Assembly (NCBI GenBank): GCA_902783995.1
Contig: CACZTG010000059.1
Coordinates: 1 to 15,070 of the forward strand
From: an uncultured Ruminococcus sp.
GTDB taxonomy: Bacteria; Bacillota_A; Clostridia; RUG12999
Length of the DNA stretch: 15,070 nucleotides
Direction: 5' to 3'
Shown here: piece after piece, positions 1 through 8,740 of the stretch
Position numbering within the stretch: the first letter of the stretch is position 1
Layout: each line of letters opens with the position of its first letter
Notes under the pieces: model-generated
Told to the model about the DNA's origin: nothing
The model's database searches: none
What the model saw: the letters and a program-made list of their open reading frames with translations, nothing else
Position numbers and translations under genes: made by a program

Positions 1-2515
1 CCTCTGTTGACTTATAACCGGTATTTGAAGCCTGCGTGAAGGTGACACCGTTATCGGCAGATTTGGATACGCCTGATGTGCCAATCACAAATACATATTT
101 TTTGTAATTTGAATTGTCCGTATTTATAAGCGTTTCAACATCGTATGCATCCGAGCTTTTTGCTACGGTAAAGCTGTCACCGCGGTTTGTGCTTTTGTAA
201 AGAACTCCGCCTTTTGCGACAAACAGTGTTCCGTCATAAGGACTTACCGCGAGCTCTGCCGCGCCAAAACCCGAATTTATAAGCTCCCATGTGTATCCGC
301 CGTCTGTACTGCGGTACAAACCTTCGCCCTCGTTCCAGCCTTTTTCTATCTCGTATGCCGATATATCTCTCGTGTGCGCGGCAAGGCTGAAACCCGTTGA
401 AACAGTCGAATAATACACTACCGCGCTTCCGCCCGTACCATCGCACAAGCTCGCGTCATATGATGTCGGGTCCCACGCAAACGCGTCGCGTTTTCTCAGT
501 TTTTCACGCGGGCTTCCCGATGAGTCGACGTTATTGTCAACGTCGTTTATTATCATGGTCTGCGTAAAGGTTTCCGCTCCGTCCTCCGACAAATACAGAC
601 CTCTTCCCCTGTAATTCTGCTCGGTCAGCTGCTTGTATCCGCTGCTTCCGTAAACTCCCTGATACGTTCCGCCTATTACTCTGTCGGGATTACAGGGGTC
701 TATAACTCCCATACTGAGCCCTGAAGCACTTATATTTCTGCCGCATTCGCGCCATGTTGCTCCGCCGTCGGTGCTTTTGTTTATACAGCCGACATCCGCA
801 AAGGATAATATCATGCTTCCGTCCTTTGAAATTGACGTATATGTCTGCACCTGCCCTCCGGAGCCACCCGAATGCCCATGCGAGAGCTGTTTTTTTGATA
901 CTATCGGCACAGGTTCCCATTCTATGCCGCGACTGTTTGAAACGTCATAGGTATGCCCGGACTGATAACCGACAGAGGTTATGTCCAGCGTTTCTGATTC
1001 TGTAACCGGGCGTATGCTTTCACTACCGTTCCATAAAAAGGCCTTTGCCGTGCAGTTTTGCTCCGAAATCCCTTCAATTTGCACCGTATTACCATCACTT
1101 ACGGCGGTTTCCGTCAATTTACCGTCCCGGTATACGGCCGCAATTTTTTTTGTACCCTGCGGCGCGTTGCGGAATTTTGCGATAAATTCACTGTTTGCAA
1201 CACTCAGATCTATTGCTATCCGCGTCCCGGTCGTTACCGTCCAGACCTCCTCGCGATTTCCTAACGAAGCGGCATATTTCTTTGTAAGCGTTCCGTCCGA
1301 GTATGTCGTTTCGCTCATAGGAGTGATTTCGACTCCCGCTTTTTTATAAAATTCAACTTCATCTATATTGCCGTCCGAAAAGGTGATGCTTCTCTGCGCC
1401 GTATCCGCACAGATATATTTCCCGTCAAGCGTCGCTCCCATTATCAGCGAATTGTCCTCCGGTATTCCCGACGTCTGCCGCGACGTAAGCGTCAACGTCC
1501 ACCGGTTTATAACGCCGTTCATATTTCTCACGTACATCGGCGTCTGCAAAACATAGTTGTTTCCGCTCACAGTAACCTCAAGCGGAGCGCTGTCAAGGCT
1601 TACGCTGCATTCCTGCGGGTAATAATATCCACCGCCCGGTGAGCGACCGTCATCGGCGTCGGAGTTGTACAGCTCAAGGTTCAGATCCGACGCTTTTAGC
1701 TGCTCAAGCTTATCCTTTCTCATATTGTCAGGCAAACCGGCTGTCACCGTGTGGCTGAAATTATCGACCGTTACAGAGTTCCCCGATACTGAGCCGCCTA
1801 TAATGCTTTCGTCAAAGCTCTGCGCCTCGCTTTGCGTCTTGAAAAAAGCTATATACTTAAGATTTACACCGCCTGTGTGCTTATAATCCGAACTGTTATA
1901 TTTTAAATCTGCTAATGTAAACTTTAAATCGCTTTTGTTAAAAGACGATAATGACGGAAATTTGATTATGCTTGAAACATATTTTTTATATGTTATAGCG
2001 CCGCCTGAATTTACAATATTGCTTGAAGACAGCTTTGCCGTCGTAGTCTTTTCACCGTTTACACTGTATATGTCATAAACACTTACCGAGCTTGAGCCTG
2101 CCGATAGCTTGCCGCTTCCGAGATTTACCGACGAAGACGCTGCCGTATCGCCCTTAATCGTTGATATATCGTACGACATTCTTATATAGGGGTAGCTCTT
2201 TACGATACTGTTTGTCCCTGCAAATGTTATACTTTGAGCGTTTGTGCTCCATAACTGCAGTTCAAGCGCGGGTCCGCCGTAGTAGCACGAGCGCGGGAAC
2301 ATAAACTTAGCCAGCTGTGAAGAAGCAGAGTATGCGCCTGAGCCTCCGTTTATAAAGTTATTGACTTTTTCGAAGCTTGAAAAGTCATAAATATAATATG
2401 TATGACCCGAATTTGTCTTTGATTCACAGTAAGCAGATGCACCCATTGCCGAAATCGTAAGCAATGATGCGAGCATAATCAGCGAAATTGTTATACTTGT
2501 AATTTTTTTGAACAT
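1..2515 (-). CDS. Secreted BNR/Asp-box propeller protein, GH74-like (3' end outside window)
   Basis: An open frame of 838 codons runs from ATG at 2515 to the window edge without a stop, so the gene is partial. GAGGA lies 7 bases upstream of the ATG and overlaps the previous gene's stop codon. Residues 1-28 form a signal peptide (KK, hydrophobic stretch, then GASA). Residues 38-235 look like a jelly-roll binding module ending in YIAFFKT; about 236-345 and 430-510 look like small Ig-like beta modules. From about residue 530 a beta-propeller begins, with Asp boxes STDGGATW (581-588), SEDGAETF (643-650), STDGGYTW (737-744), STNRGDSF (775-782) and SADNGVTF (819-826). FADVG (572-576) resembles the TDVGG catalytic-Asp motif of GH74, pointing to Asp574. 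It is a clear paralogue of the 1110-aa product just upstream (shared WEPVP, SGLS, WDPTSYD, GWNEG). No SLH repeat is visible in this part; one could lie beyond the edge. Enzyme activity is inferred, and a binding-only role is possible. Confidence 0.88.
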   Translation of the reverse strand, partial: MFKKITSITISLIMLASLLTISAMGASAYCESKTNSGHTYYIYDFSSFEKVNNFINGGSGAYSASSQLAKFMFPRSCYYGGPALELQLWSTNAQSITFAGTNSIVKSYPYIRMSYDISTIKGDTAASSSVNLGSGKLSAGSSSVSVYDIYSVNGEKTTTAKLSSSNIVNSGGAITYKKYVSSIIKFPSLSSFNKSDLKFTLADLKYNSSDYKHTGGVNLKYIAFFKTQSEAQSFDESIIGGSVSGNSVTVDNFSHTVTAGLPDNMRKDKLEQLKASDLNLELYNSDADDGRSPGGGYYYPQECSVSLDSAPLEVTVSGNNYVLQTPMYVRNMNGVINRWTLTLTSRQTSGIPEDNSLIMGATLDGKYICADTAQRSITFSDGNIDEVEFYKKAGVEITPMSETTYSDGTLTKKYAASLGNREEVWTVTTGTRIAIDLSVANSEFIAKFRNAPQGTKKIAAVYRDGKLTETAVSDGNTVQIEGISEQNCTAKAFLWNGSESIRPVTESETLDITSVGYQSGHTYDVSNSRGIEWEPVPIVSKKQLSHGHSGGSGGQVQTYTSISKDGSMILSFADVGCINKSTDGGATWRECGRNISASGLSMGVIDPCNPDRVIGGTYQGVYGSSGYKQLTEQNYRGRGLYLSEDGAETFTQTMIINDVDNNVDSSGSPREKLRKRDAFAWDPTSYDASLCDGTGGSAVVYYSTVSTGFSLAAHTRDISAYEIEKGWNEGEGLYRSTDGGYTWELINSGFGAAELAVSPYDGTLFVAKGGVLYKSTNRGDSFTVAKSSDAYDVETLINTDNSNYKKYVFVIGTSGVSKSADNGVTFTQASNTGYKSTE

Positions 2516-2522
2516 TTTTTCT

Positions 2523-2527
2523 TCCTC
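2523..2527 (-). promoter_or_regulatory. Ribosome binding site overlapping the preceding stop codon
   Basis: On the minus strand this reads GAGGA, 7 bases before the ATG at 2515. It shares bases with the TGA stop (2526-2528) of the 1110-aa gene, which suggests translational coupling of the two propeller genes. Confidence 0.8.
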
Positions 2528-5500
2528 ACTTATTCAATTTATAAGGCGGAGCAAGCTTGTATGTGCCCGTATTTGCCATACCAACCCACAAATAACCTGT
2601 TTCAGGATGAACAAACATGGTTTTAATGTTATGGCGTCCTACTACCGGCCCTGTTTTCACAACCGTTTTATCGTTATCGACGGTTGAAATTACCTGCCAT
2701 GTTTCGCCGCTGTCACAGCTTCTGAGGATAGTGTAAAGCACATCCGATTCTTCGTGATAGCTTGAATCCGAGCTTGTACCGCCGACATAGATAACCTCCG
2801 GATTTATCGGATCCACTGCCATGCTCCATGCCCAGAAGGACTTTGTTATCTTTTTCATATTGGGTTCAAGCGACGTAAGAACGCCGTTTTGATATTTCCA
2901 CAAATACCCGTATTCGCCAAAATACAGAATATCGTTTTTGTAATCATAATCCACGGCATACTGTATGGAATTATATTCCCTCGAAGTATCAGGCTCAACC
3001 GATATAACCTTCTGCCAGGTTTCTCCGTTATCATCTGTTTTTAATATTTCATAACGCGAGGCGCCGATAGCAAAAATTGTCGGATAATCCTTATTGTATG
3101 CCATAACAGAATATATTCCTTCCATTTGCGCCCAATTATGACCTCCGTCTAAGCTCCTGTATTTTCCGCAGAATATTACATCGGGATCGGTAGGCGACTG
3201 GAACATTCTGTTATAAAGGTATCCGTTTTCTACCTCAAGAAGCGTTTCCCAATTCTCGCCACCGTCAAAGGTTGCCATAAGAGTTGAGTTTTTGCCTTCC
3301 CAGCCCTTGGTGTTACAAATAAACACCGTATTCTCATCAAGAGCATACCCGCCGTACAGATGGTGAAGATCCCACGGTTTTCCGAATTCTTTAATAAACG
3401 TAAATGTTTTTCCGCCGTCAAACGTGACCGCACCGTGGAAGTCCTGCGCAGGTATCATCATATAATCGGGATTATATGTGTTAGGCCGCCACCAGCCGTT
3501 TATACAGGTCGCAACGCCGCCGTCATAATCCCATTCAAGAGTTTTGCCTGCGTCGTGGCTGCACTGCACCATATCCGCAGTCACCCAGACTTTATTTTCG
3601 TCAGTCGGATGATATTCTATCATTTTAGCTCTTGGCTGAAGATCATAAAATCCGTTGCCCGTATACACCGACTGTGACCACGAATTTCCTCCGTCTACCG
3701 AATACATAATCTGATACCTGTCATTAACTATCGCGCTCTTTGTAAAATACGCCATATGCTGAGGATTTGCAGGGCTTACCCTGAACACCATCGCGCCGTC
3801 ACTTATGCTGCCCTTACCTATCTTTTTCCATGTTTTGCCGCCGTCCTCCGTTTTTTCAACTCCCGTCATTTTTGCTATATACACGCTTTTAGGCTCCGTA
3901 TGTATCAAATCATATGCCTCGACACCTGTTTGTATAACTGTGAAATTGACTCCTTTATCCGTACTCCTGTAGAGTGTTTCGTGCTGCAGGGCATAAAGTG
4001 TTCCGTCTTCAAAGCTCACCATCAGATCGGCATTTAACATATCGGGATTTACAAGCTTCCAGGTATAGCCGCCGTCATCGCTCCGGTAAAGACCGAGTCC
4101 CTCATTCCAGCCCTGCTCTGTTTCGTAATCCTTTATTTCTTTGGTTTCGCCATCTACGGTCTCGGAAATAGGAGAATAGTAAACAATACTGCTTCCGCCA
4201 ATTTTCTCATCATATGATGTGGGATCCCACGCGACAAGGTGCTTTGCTCTGGCAATCTCCCTGTCATTGTATCTCATCACCTGCTTGAAGTTTTCTGCGC
4301 AGTCTTCAGACAGGTATAAGCCCTCGCCTGTACGTTTCTGCCGTATGTAGTTTGCGGCGTTACCGTATCCTCTGTCACCCGAGATCGCTATGACTCTGTC
4401 CGAATTGTTAGGGTCGATTTCACCAACGCTAAGTCCCGACCCGTTCACGCCTCTGGCGACTTCCATCCAGTTATCGCCGCCGTCACAGCTGCGCATAACA
4501 TTTCCGACATCGGCAAAGGCTATAACAATATCACCTGTAGTGTCCGCCGTTATCCATGTAAGATACTGGCCGCCCTCGCCTCCGGGATGTCCCTCGTCAA
4601 GAAGCTTTTGCGAAACGAACGGAACGGGCTCCCACTGCGCTCCCCATGAATTGTACACGTCAAATTTTCCGTCAAGCAGAGCCGCGGCGCCGCTGCCGCC
4701 CGTTTTGCCTACAGAGCCGTCGGCAACGAGCATTATGTCAGAAAACGCCCAGAAGCTTCTCGGAACATCACTAAACAGCTCCTCAAAATCCCGGTCGCCG
4801 TCAGGCTTTATCCCCAAAACTCTGTTAAGTGTTTTCACTGCCTCCGCCCTTGTAAGATATGCGTCTGCCATAAACGTACCGTCCTCATATCCCGAAAAAA
4901 CATTTCCGGAATGCAAAAGTACGCCGTATAAATCATCTGTCACAGGCACATCGGAAAATTCCTTGTTTTCCTCCGAATCAAACGCGCCGAGACGGTATAT
5001 CATATACGCAAGCTCGCCCCTTGTCACATTATCCCCCGGTCTGAACGCGCCGTCGCTCAATATTATACCGTTTGCAAAAAGCTTGCAAATATCCTCATAA
5101 TACCATGCCGCCGCGTCCACATCGGTATAAGGAAGCTCTTCATTTTTGTCCGCTGCCGAAATTATACGCGAAAGCATAGCGCAGATCTCCGCACGCGTTA
5201 CAAGCCCGTTAGGTCTGAAGGTGCGCTCCGCATATCCCTTTACATACGACGCCGAATAATTAAGCATCAGCTTGCCGGCGCTGTCTCCCTCATTTTTCGT
5301 ATAAATAACGGGTCCTGTGCCGTCATCGTCATACTCATTATAAGCCTCCGCCGCGCTTTCGCTTTCAAAAAAACCTATATAGTCAATATAAAACGTACCG
5401 CCGGAGGACCATACGTCGGACCTTGCCGGATATAATGATATTTCCGATACGGCATTTGGTATTTTTGCCGGAATGACCGTTTCATACCACCGATTTTGGG

Positions 5501-5858
5501 CCTTGCCCGAAAACTTATCCAGAACATAGTCCGTATCACCTATATTCAGCTCGAGCTGCGCATCCGGGTTCACGGAGCTTCTGAAAAAATATCTGCATTT
5601 TATGTATCTCTTTCCCTGCAGCTCCTCTTTTTTCACCGGTATCACTGCGGCTATGTTTTTTTCGTAATTCACGCTTACCGCAAGGCATCCGAACAGCGTA
5701 TCTATGCCCGCCTTTGAATAGCCGGCGCCGTTTTTAATACACACCTCTGAATTGTTATCATTAAAGCCTACTATATATTCCGAATCTGCGAAAGCGCCGT
5801 TTGTACCGGCAAACAGCATACTGATAAGGAGTATAAGTAAAACCGTCTTCTTTTTCAT
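2526..5858 (-). CDS. SLH-anchored two-propeller BNR/Asp-box protein, GH74-like
   Basis: 1110 aa, exported. The start is ATG at 5858, because a signal peptide (MKKKTVLLILL to about residue 24) begins there; an in-frame start at 5915 would overlap the previous gene and put 19 polar residues ahead of it. Residues 26-175 form a jelly-roll-like module ending in DYIGFF. Residues 196-347 hold three SLH repeats with TRAE (221-224), TRGE (279-282) and TRAE (336-339), which normally bind pyruvylated cell-wall polymer. Residues 400-1110 carry about twelve Asp boxes, for example SDDGGYTW (593-600), SVDGGNSW (720-727), TFDGGENW (863-870) and SCDSGETW (1047-1054). About 710 residues fits two seven-bladed propellers, as in GH74 xyloglucanases. 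ADVG (449-452) and QDFHG (805-809) resemble the two GH74 catalytic-Asp regions, giving candidates Asp450 and Asp806. A sialidase-like or non-enzymatic propeller remains possible. Confidence 0.92.
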   Translation of the reverse strand: MKKKTVLLILLISMLFAGTNGAFADSEYIVGFNDNNSEVCIKNGAGYSKAGIDTLFGCLAVSVNYEKNIAAVIPVKKEELQGKRYIKCRYFFRSSVNPDAQLELNIGDTDYVLDKFSGKAQNRWYETVIPAKIPNAVSEISLYPARSDVWSSGGTFYIDYIGFFESESAAEAYNEYDDDGTGPVIYTKNEGDSAGKLMLNYSASYVKGYAERTFRPNGLVTRAEICAMLSRIISAADKNEELPYTDVDAAAWYYEDICKLFANGIILSDGAFRPGDNVTRGELAYMIYRLGAFDSEENKEFSDVPVTDDLYGVLLHSGNVFSGYEDGTFMADAYLTRAEAVKTLNRVLGIKPDGDRDFEELFSDVPRSFWAFSDIMLVADGSVGKTGGSGAAALLDGKFDVYNSWGAQWEPVPFVSQKLLDEGHPGGEGGQYLTWITADTTGDIVIAFADVGNVMRSCDGGDNWMEVARGVNGSGLSVGEIDPNNSDRVIAISGDRGYGNAANYIRQKRTGEGLYLSEDCAENFKQVMRYNDREIARAKHLVAWDPTSYDEKIGGSSIVYYSPISETVDGETKEIKDYETEQGWNEGLGLYRSDDGGYTWKLVNPDMLNADLMVSFEDGTLYALQHETLYRSTDKGVNFTVIQTGVEAYDLIHTEPKSVYIAKMTGVEKTEDGGKTWKKIGKGSISDGAMVFRVSPANPQHMAYFTKSAIVNDRYQIMYSVDGGNSWSQSVYTGNGFYDLQPRAKMIEYHPTDENKVWVTADMVQCSHDAGKTLEWDYDGGVATCINGWWRPNTYNPDYMMIPAQDFHGAVTFDGGKTFTFIKEFGKPWDLHHLYGGYALDENTVFICNTKGWEGKNSTLMATFDGGENWETLLEVENGYLYNRMFQSPTDPDVIFCGKYRSLDGGHNWAQMEGIYSVMAYNKDYPTIFAIGASRYEILKTDDNGETWQKVISVEPDTSREYNSIQYAVDYDYKNDILYFGEYGYLWKYQNGVLTSLEPNMKKITKSFWAWSMAVDPINPEVIYVGGTSSDSSYHEESDVLYTILRSCDSGETWQVISTVDNDKTVVKTGPVVGRHNIKTMFVHPETGYLWVGMANTGTYKLAPPYKLNK

Positions 5859-5868
5859 GATAATGTCG

Positions 5869-5872
5869 CTCC
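5869..5872 (-). promoter_or_regulatory. Ribosome binding site deciding the start at 5858
   Basis: On the minus strand this reads GGAG, 10 bases upstream of the ATG at 5858, a slightly long spacing. It lies just after the TAG stop of the 947-aa gene (5876-5878). It supports the short form that begins with the signal peptide. Confidence 0.6.
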
Positions 5873-5875
5873 ATT

Positions 5876-8719
5876 CTATTCGATAATAACAAACTGCGCC
5901 TCTGAATAACCCCATTTTCTTACCTGAATAACACGGTGACAGTTTTCTCCGTAGACCTTATAATCCTTGATATCCCTGTACGTCATTCCTCCGTTATTTA
6001 TCTGACCGTTGCTCATTACCTGATATTTGTTTTCTCTTTTATCAAGAAATATTGTTACATCATCACCAAAATCCTTTAACGTCGCAATATTGAAATCCAG
6101 ATTCTCAGGATTTTTAACCGAGCCGTCCTTCAGATTTTCATACGTGACACGTGCATATCCGTCCTTTATCTCATAAACATCAAAGAACTGTATTCCCGGA
6201 TAATCCAATATATCTCCCATCTGCCTCGGCATAGGGTCATTACCGCTTGAGTCGCCCTCAAGCCTTGACGACGCCTTAAACGCTTTAAGCGGCTCCGTTT
6301 CGCTCGCATCGTATATAAGCCTGACAACGGTTATCTCATCCCTTGAATTAAGATCATACCATATTATATCGCCTACGCCAAGCTCATAGGTCTGCTCATC
6401 CTTATCATAAAGCACTTTATTTGCCGGATCGCTGTAGGACTGCCCTGCCGCATATACTGCTTTACAGAATTTGTCCTCCGTCGCATAAATTTTTGTTGAC
6501 GAATAGCCTGTGCCCACAACAGTCAGCTCCGTTACGACCTCATCATTTCTTAAAACGGTTTTTATTTTTCTTATCATCCTGATGATATGCTGCGTAGGCT
6601 TTTCCTTGCTCGCATTACTTTCATCTCTTACAAGAATTACGTCCGCAGTAAAACCGTCGTCAAAGCTGTACGCCTCGATCTTGTATTCACTGTCGTTTTT
6701 AAAATACTTTGAAGGATCACCGAGATAGAATCTGAAATCATCCTCGGTAGCCTGCCTTACCTGCTGAGCGGTACCGGCCGGCGCCACTACAACGGTCGCC
6801 GCGTTATCGGCAACCACCTTTACGACGCGGCCGAACGTGTATGCGGCGCTCTTATACCAAAGCTTAGACGTATTTGTTCCGATATACGAGGAAAAAATTA
6901 TTCTGAAGCTCGATGCACTTTCAGTCTCGTTCGGTATGCGCTCCGTAAGCGGCGTAGGGTCGACCTCAAGCGGCTGATTGTTATACGGCGTGTCGATCTC
7001 CGTTATTTCCCCTTCATTGTTTTTCTTATAACGTATAAGCTGAGGCATTACCTCTCCCGTTCCCTTTGACAGCGCCTCAAGCGCAGAGTCAATGGTCATT
7101 TTTTTTCCGTCAATCTTGATTTTATCATCTTTTGAATAGAATACCTCAATCTTATTGTCTGATGTAAAAATGCTGAGTACAAGCGCCTCGCCTATAACCT
7201 CATGCCTTTCTGATTTTCTCGCTTCTTTCAAAAATCCAAGCTCTGAATTTTCGACTTCATTTTCTAAGAATACAAGTAATCCCTCGCTGTTTATGTACGC
7301 CGAAACCTCCATCCCGGCTCTGATATTTTTTACATATTTTGAAAAGTAATCATAACATAATTTATACTCGTTATTGTCTATTTTTATTATGCTGTTATCT
7401 TCGTCCGCGGCATACTCCGCAATGCTTCCTTTAACTTTTTTGGTTGAAAGCTTTATGCTTACTGATTTTCCCGTTTTGCTTTCATAAACCTGCAAAATAT
7501 TTCCTTGTTTAATTGAATCTACCGTTATTTCGGCGCCATCCTTTAAAACCTTCAAAAAATCAGCATCTTCATATGTTACAGGCAACTCGCCGTTAGTATC
7601 GTAAATTTTATACTCTTTACGGTCTGTGCTTGCCACAATAAGAGTTCTGTACTCATTTATGAATACAACATCATATCTGCCGTTATAATCGGTATCAACG
7701 AGCCTTATATCACCGTATTCCGGTTCTAAATCACTTGCAGTATATCCGGACCATTCAACACCGTTATATATTACTGTTTTAACCGTGTCAAGATTGGCGC
7801 GTTTCATTTTTTCTCCGTCATAATATTTATACAAATTACCGCTGTAGCTTACAATATCGGCTGCCGAAAACTGTACCACCCGGGAATTATAATCGGGATA
7901 TACATAAATAAGCTTACGTTTTTCTGTCTGCTCATTATTAATAGTTATAAAATTTATTTCACAGCCTAAATACGGATTCATATCAAGCTCTGTATTATAT
8001 AATTCGGAGCTGATTTTAACCTTTCCCTTACCTGCTCCGACAGGAGAATCGAGCGCCGTCATGTCGGTCGCTTCAACTTTGCCTTTCAGAGCTTGTGCAT
8101 CAAAATGGGCTTCTATATATCTTTCATCACTTTTTTCAAATAATATATCTTTGGAGTACGAAATTGCAGCCACTTTTTCATAAAGCGCATCTACCAATAT
8201 ATCTGCAAGCTTTGAAAAGGTTATTTCTGCGTCCTTATTTACATTTTTACATAAATTCAAGGACCTTGCCGCAGGAATATAACCTCCATAATACTTTGCA
8301 GCCATATTATAACCGAGCGACTTTATAACAAGTCTTATAACATCTGCCCCCACAATAGCCTTGTCTGCATTAAAAGAGCCCGACAATCCATCGTCCATAA
8401 GCTCAGATTCAACAGCAGTTACCACATATTGCGCCGATTTTTCATCTACATCATCGTAGCGCGAATTTGCAGAAAGCACATCCAGACCGTAAAATCTTAC
8501 GGCTACTTCGGCAAAATCCTTGCGCGTTACCTGTTCTGCTGCTTTTTCAAGCATCTCACCACTGTAAATGCCAAGAATTTGCAGAACTCTCATTCTCTCT
8601 GTCGCGGGCTCTGCAATTTTCTCTTCACCGTCATTTGCTGCGCCCGCGGCGCAGAACGGTAACATAATCAAAAAAATCATGCTGACAACGAGTAAAAATG
8701 CTATGCTTTTCTTCCTCAT
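5876..8719 (-). CDS. Large exported protein with degenerate N-terminal SLH repeats and beta-rich body
   Basis: 947 aa. The start is ATG at 8719, preceded by AGGAG; an in-frame GTG at 8737 would read through that site. Residues 1-28 are a signal peptide ending near CAAGAA. Residues about 40-185 read as three weak SLH repeats: VTRKDF (64-69) keeps the TRAE-type motif, while the repeats near 123-137 and 167-182 have lost it. The remaining 760 residues match no family I recognise. They look like a string of small beta modules. Two of them (about 428-488 and 735-805) share a pattern of short strands followed by a Gly turn and a hydrophobic strand carrying Asn/Asp-Gly-type turns (AGMEVSAYIN and VGDIIWYDLN). 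Residues 338-358 (DTDYNGRYDVVF) also have the look of a repeated surface domain. No catalytic signature is visible. Its place between SLH proteins suggests a wall scaffold, S-layer component or glycan-binding protein; this is inference. Confidence 0.9.
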   Translation of the reverse strand: MRKKSIAFLLVVSMIFLIMLPFCAAGAANDGEEKIAEPATERMRVLQILGIYSGEMLEKAAEQVTRKDFAEVAVRFYGLDVLSANSRYDDVDEKSAQYVVTAVESELMDDGLSGSFNADKAIVGADVIRLVIKSLGYNMAAKYYGGYIPAARSLNLCKNVNKDAEITFSKLADILVDALYEKVAAISYSKDILFEKSDERYIEAHFDAQALKGKVEATDMTALDSPVGAGKGKVKISSELYNTELDMNPYLGCEINFITINNEQTEKRKLIYVYPDYNSRVVQFSAADIVSYSGNLYKYYDGEKMKRANLDTVKTVIYNGVEWSGYTASDLEPEYGDIRLVDTDYNGRYDVVFINEYRTLIVASTDRKEYKIYDTNGELPVTYEDADFLKVLKDGAEITVDSIKQGNILQVYESKTGKSVSIKLSTKKVKGSIAEYAADEDNSIIKIDNNEYKLCYDYFSKYVKNIRAGMEVSAYINSEGLLVFLENEVENSELGFLKEARKSERHEVIGEALVLSIFTSDNKIEVFYSKDDKIKIDGKKMTIDSALEALSKGTGEVMPQLIRYKKNNEGEITEIDTPYNNQPLEVDPTPLTERIPNETESASSFRIIFSSYIGTNTSKLWYKSAAYTFGRVVKVVADNAATVVVAPAGTAQQVRQATEDDFRFYLGDPSKYFKNDSEYKIEAYSFDDGFTADVILVRDESNASKEKPTQHIIRMIRKIKTVLRNDEVVTELTVVGTGYSSTKIYATEDKFCKAVYAAGQSYSDPANKVLYDKDEQTYELGVGDIIWYDLNSRDEITVVRLIYDASETEPLKAFKASSRLEGDSSGNDPMPRQMGDILDYPGIQFFDVYEIKDGYARVTYENLKDGSVKNPENLDFNIATLKDFGDDVTIFLDKRENKYQVMSNGQINNGGMTYRDIKDYKVYGENCHRVIQVRKWGYSEAQFVIIE

Positions 8720-8727
8720 ATTTAAAT

Positions 8728-8732
8728 CTCCT
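8728..8732 (-). promoter_or_regulatory. Ribosome binding site deciding the start at 8719
   Basis: AGGAG on the minus strand, 8 bases before the ATG at 8719. It falls inside the frame extension from the GTG at 8737, so the ATG is the better start. Confidence 0.75.
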
Positions 8733-8740
8733 AACACTTG

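Noticed and set aside
981..1349. 122-codon open frame on the plus strand
   Set aside because: Antisense to the uninterrupted frame of the partial propeller gene; no recognisable product.
2526..4640. Classical sialidase for the Asp-box propeller
   Set aside because: Sialidases have four or five Asp boxes, an Arg triad and an FRIP motif in a six-bladed propeller; here about twelve boxes span roughly 710 residues and no FRIP-like motif is visible.
4390..5100. 236-codon open frame on the plus strand
   Set aside because: Lies wholly opposite the SLH and propeller coding region of the 1110-aa gene; its Ser/Pro-rich product has no domain and there is no ribosome site. It is a shadow of the real gene.
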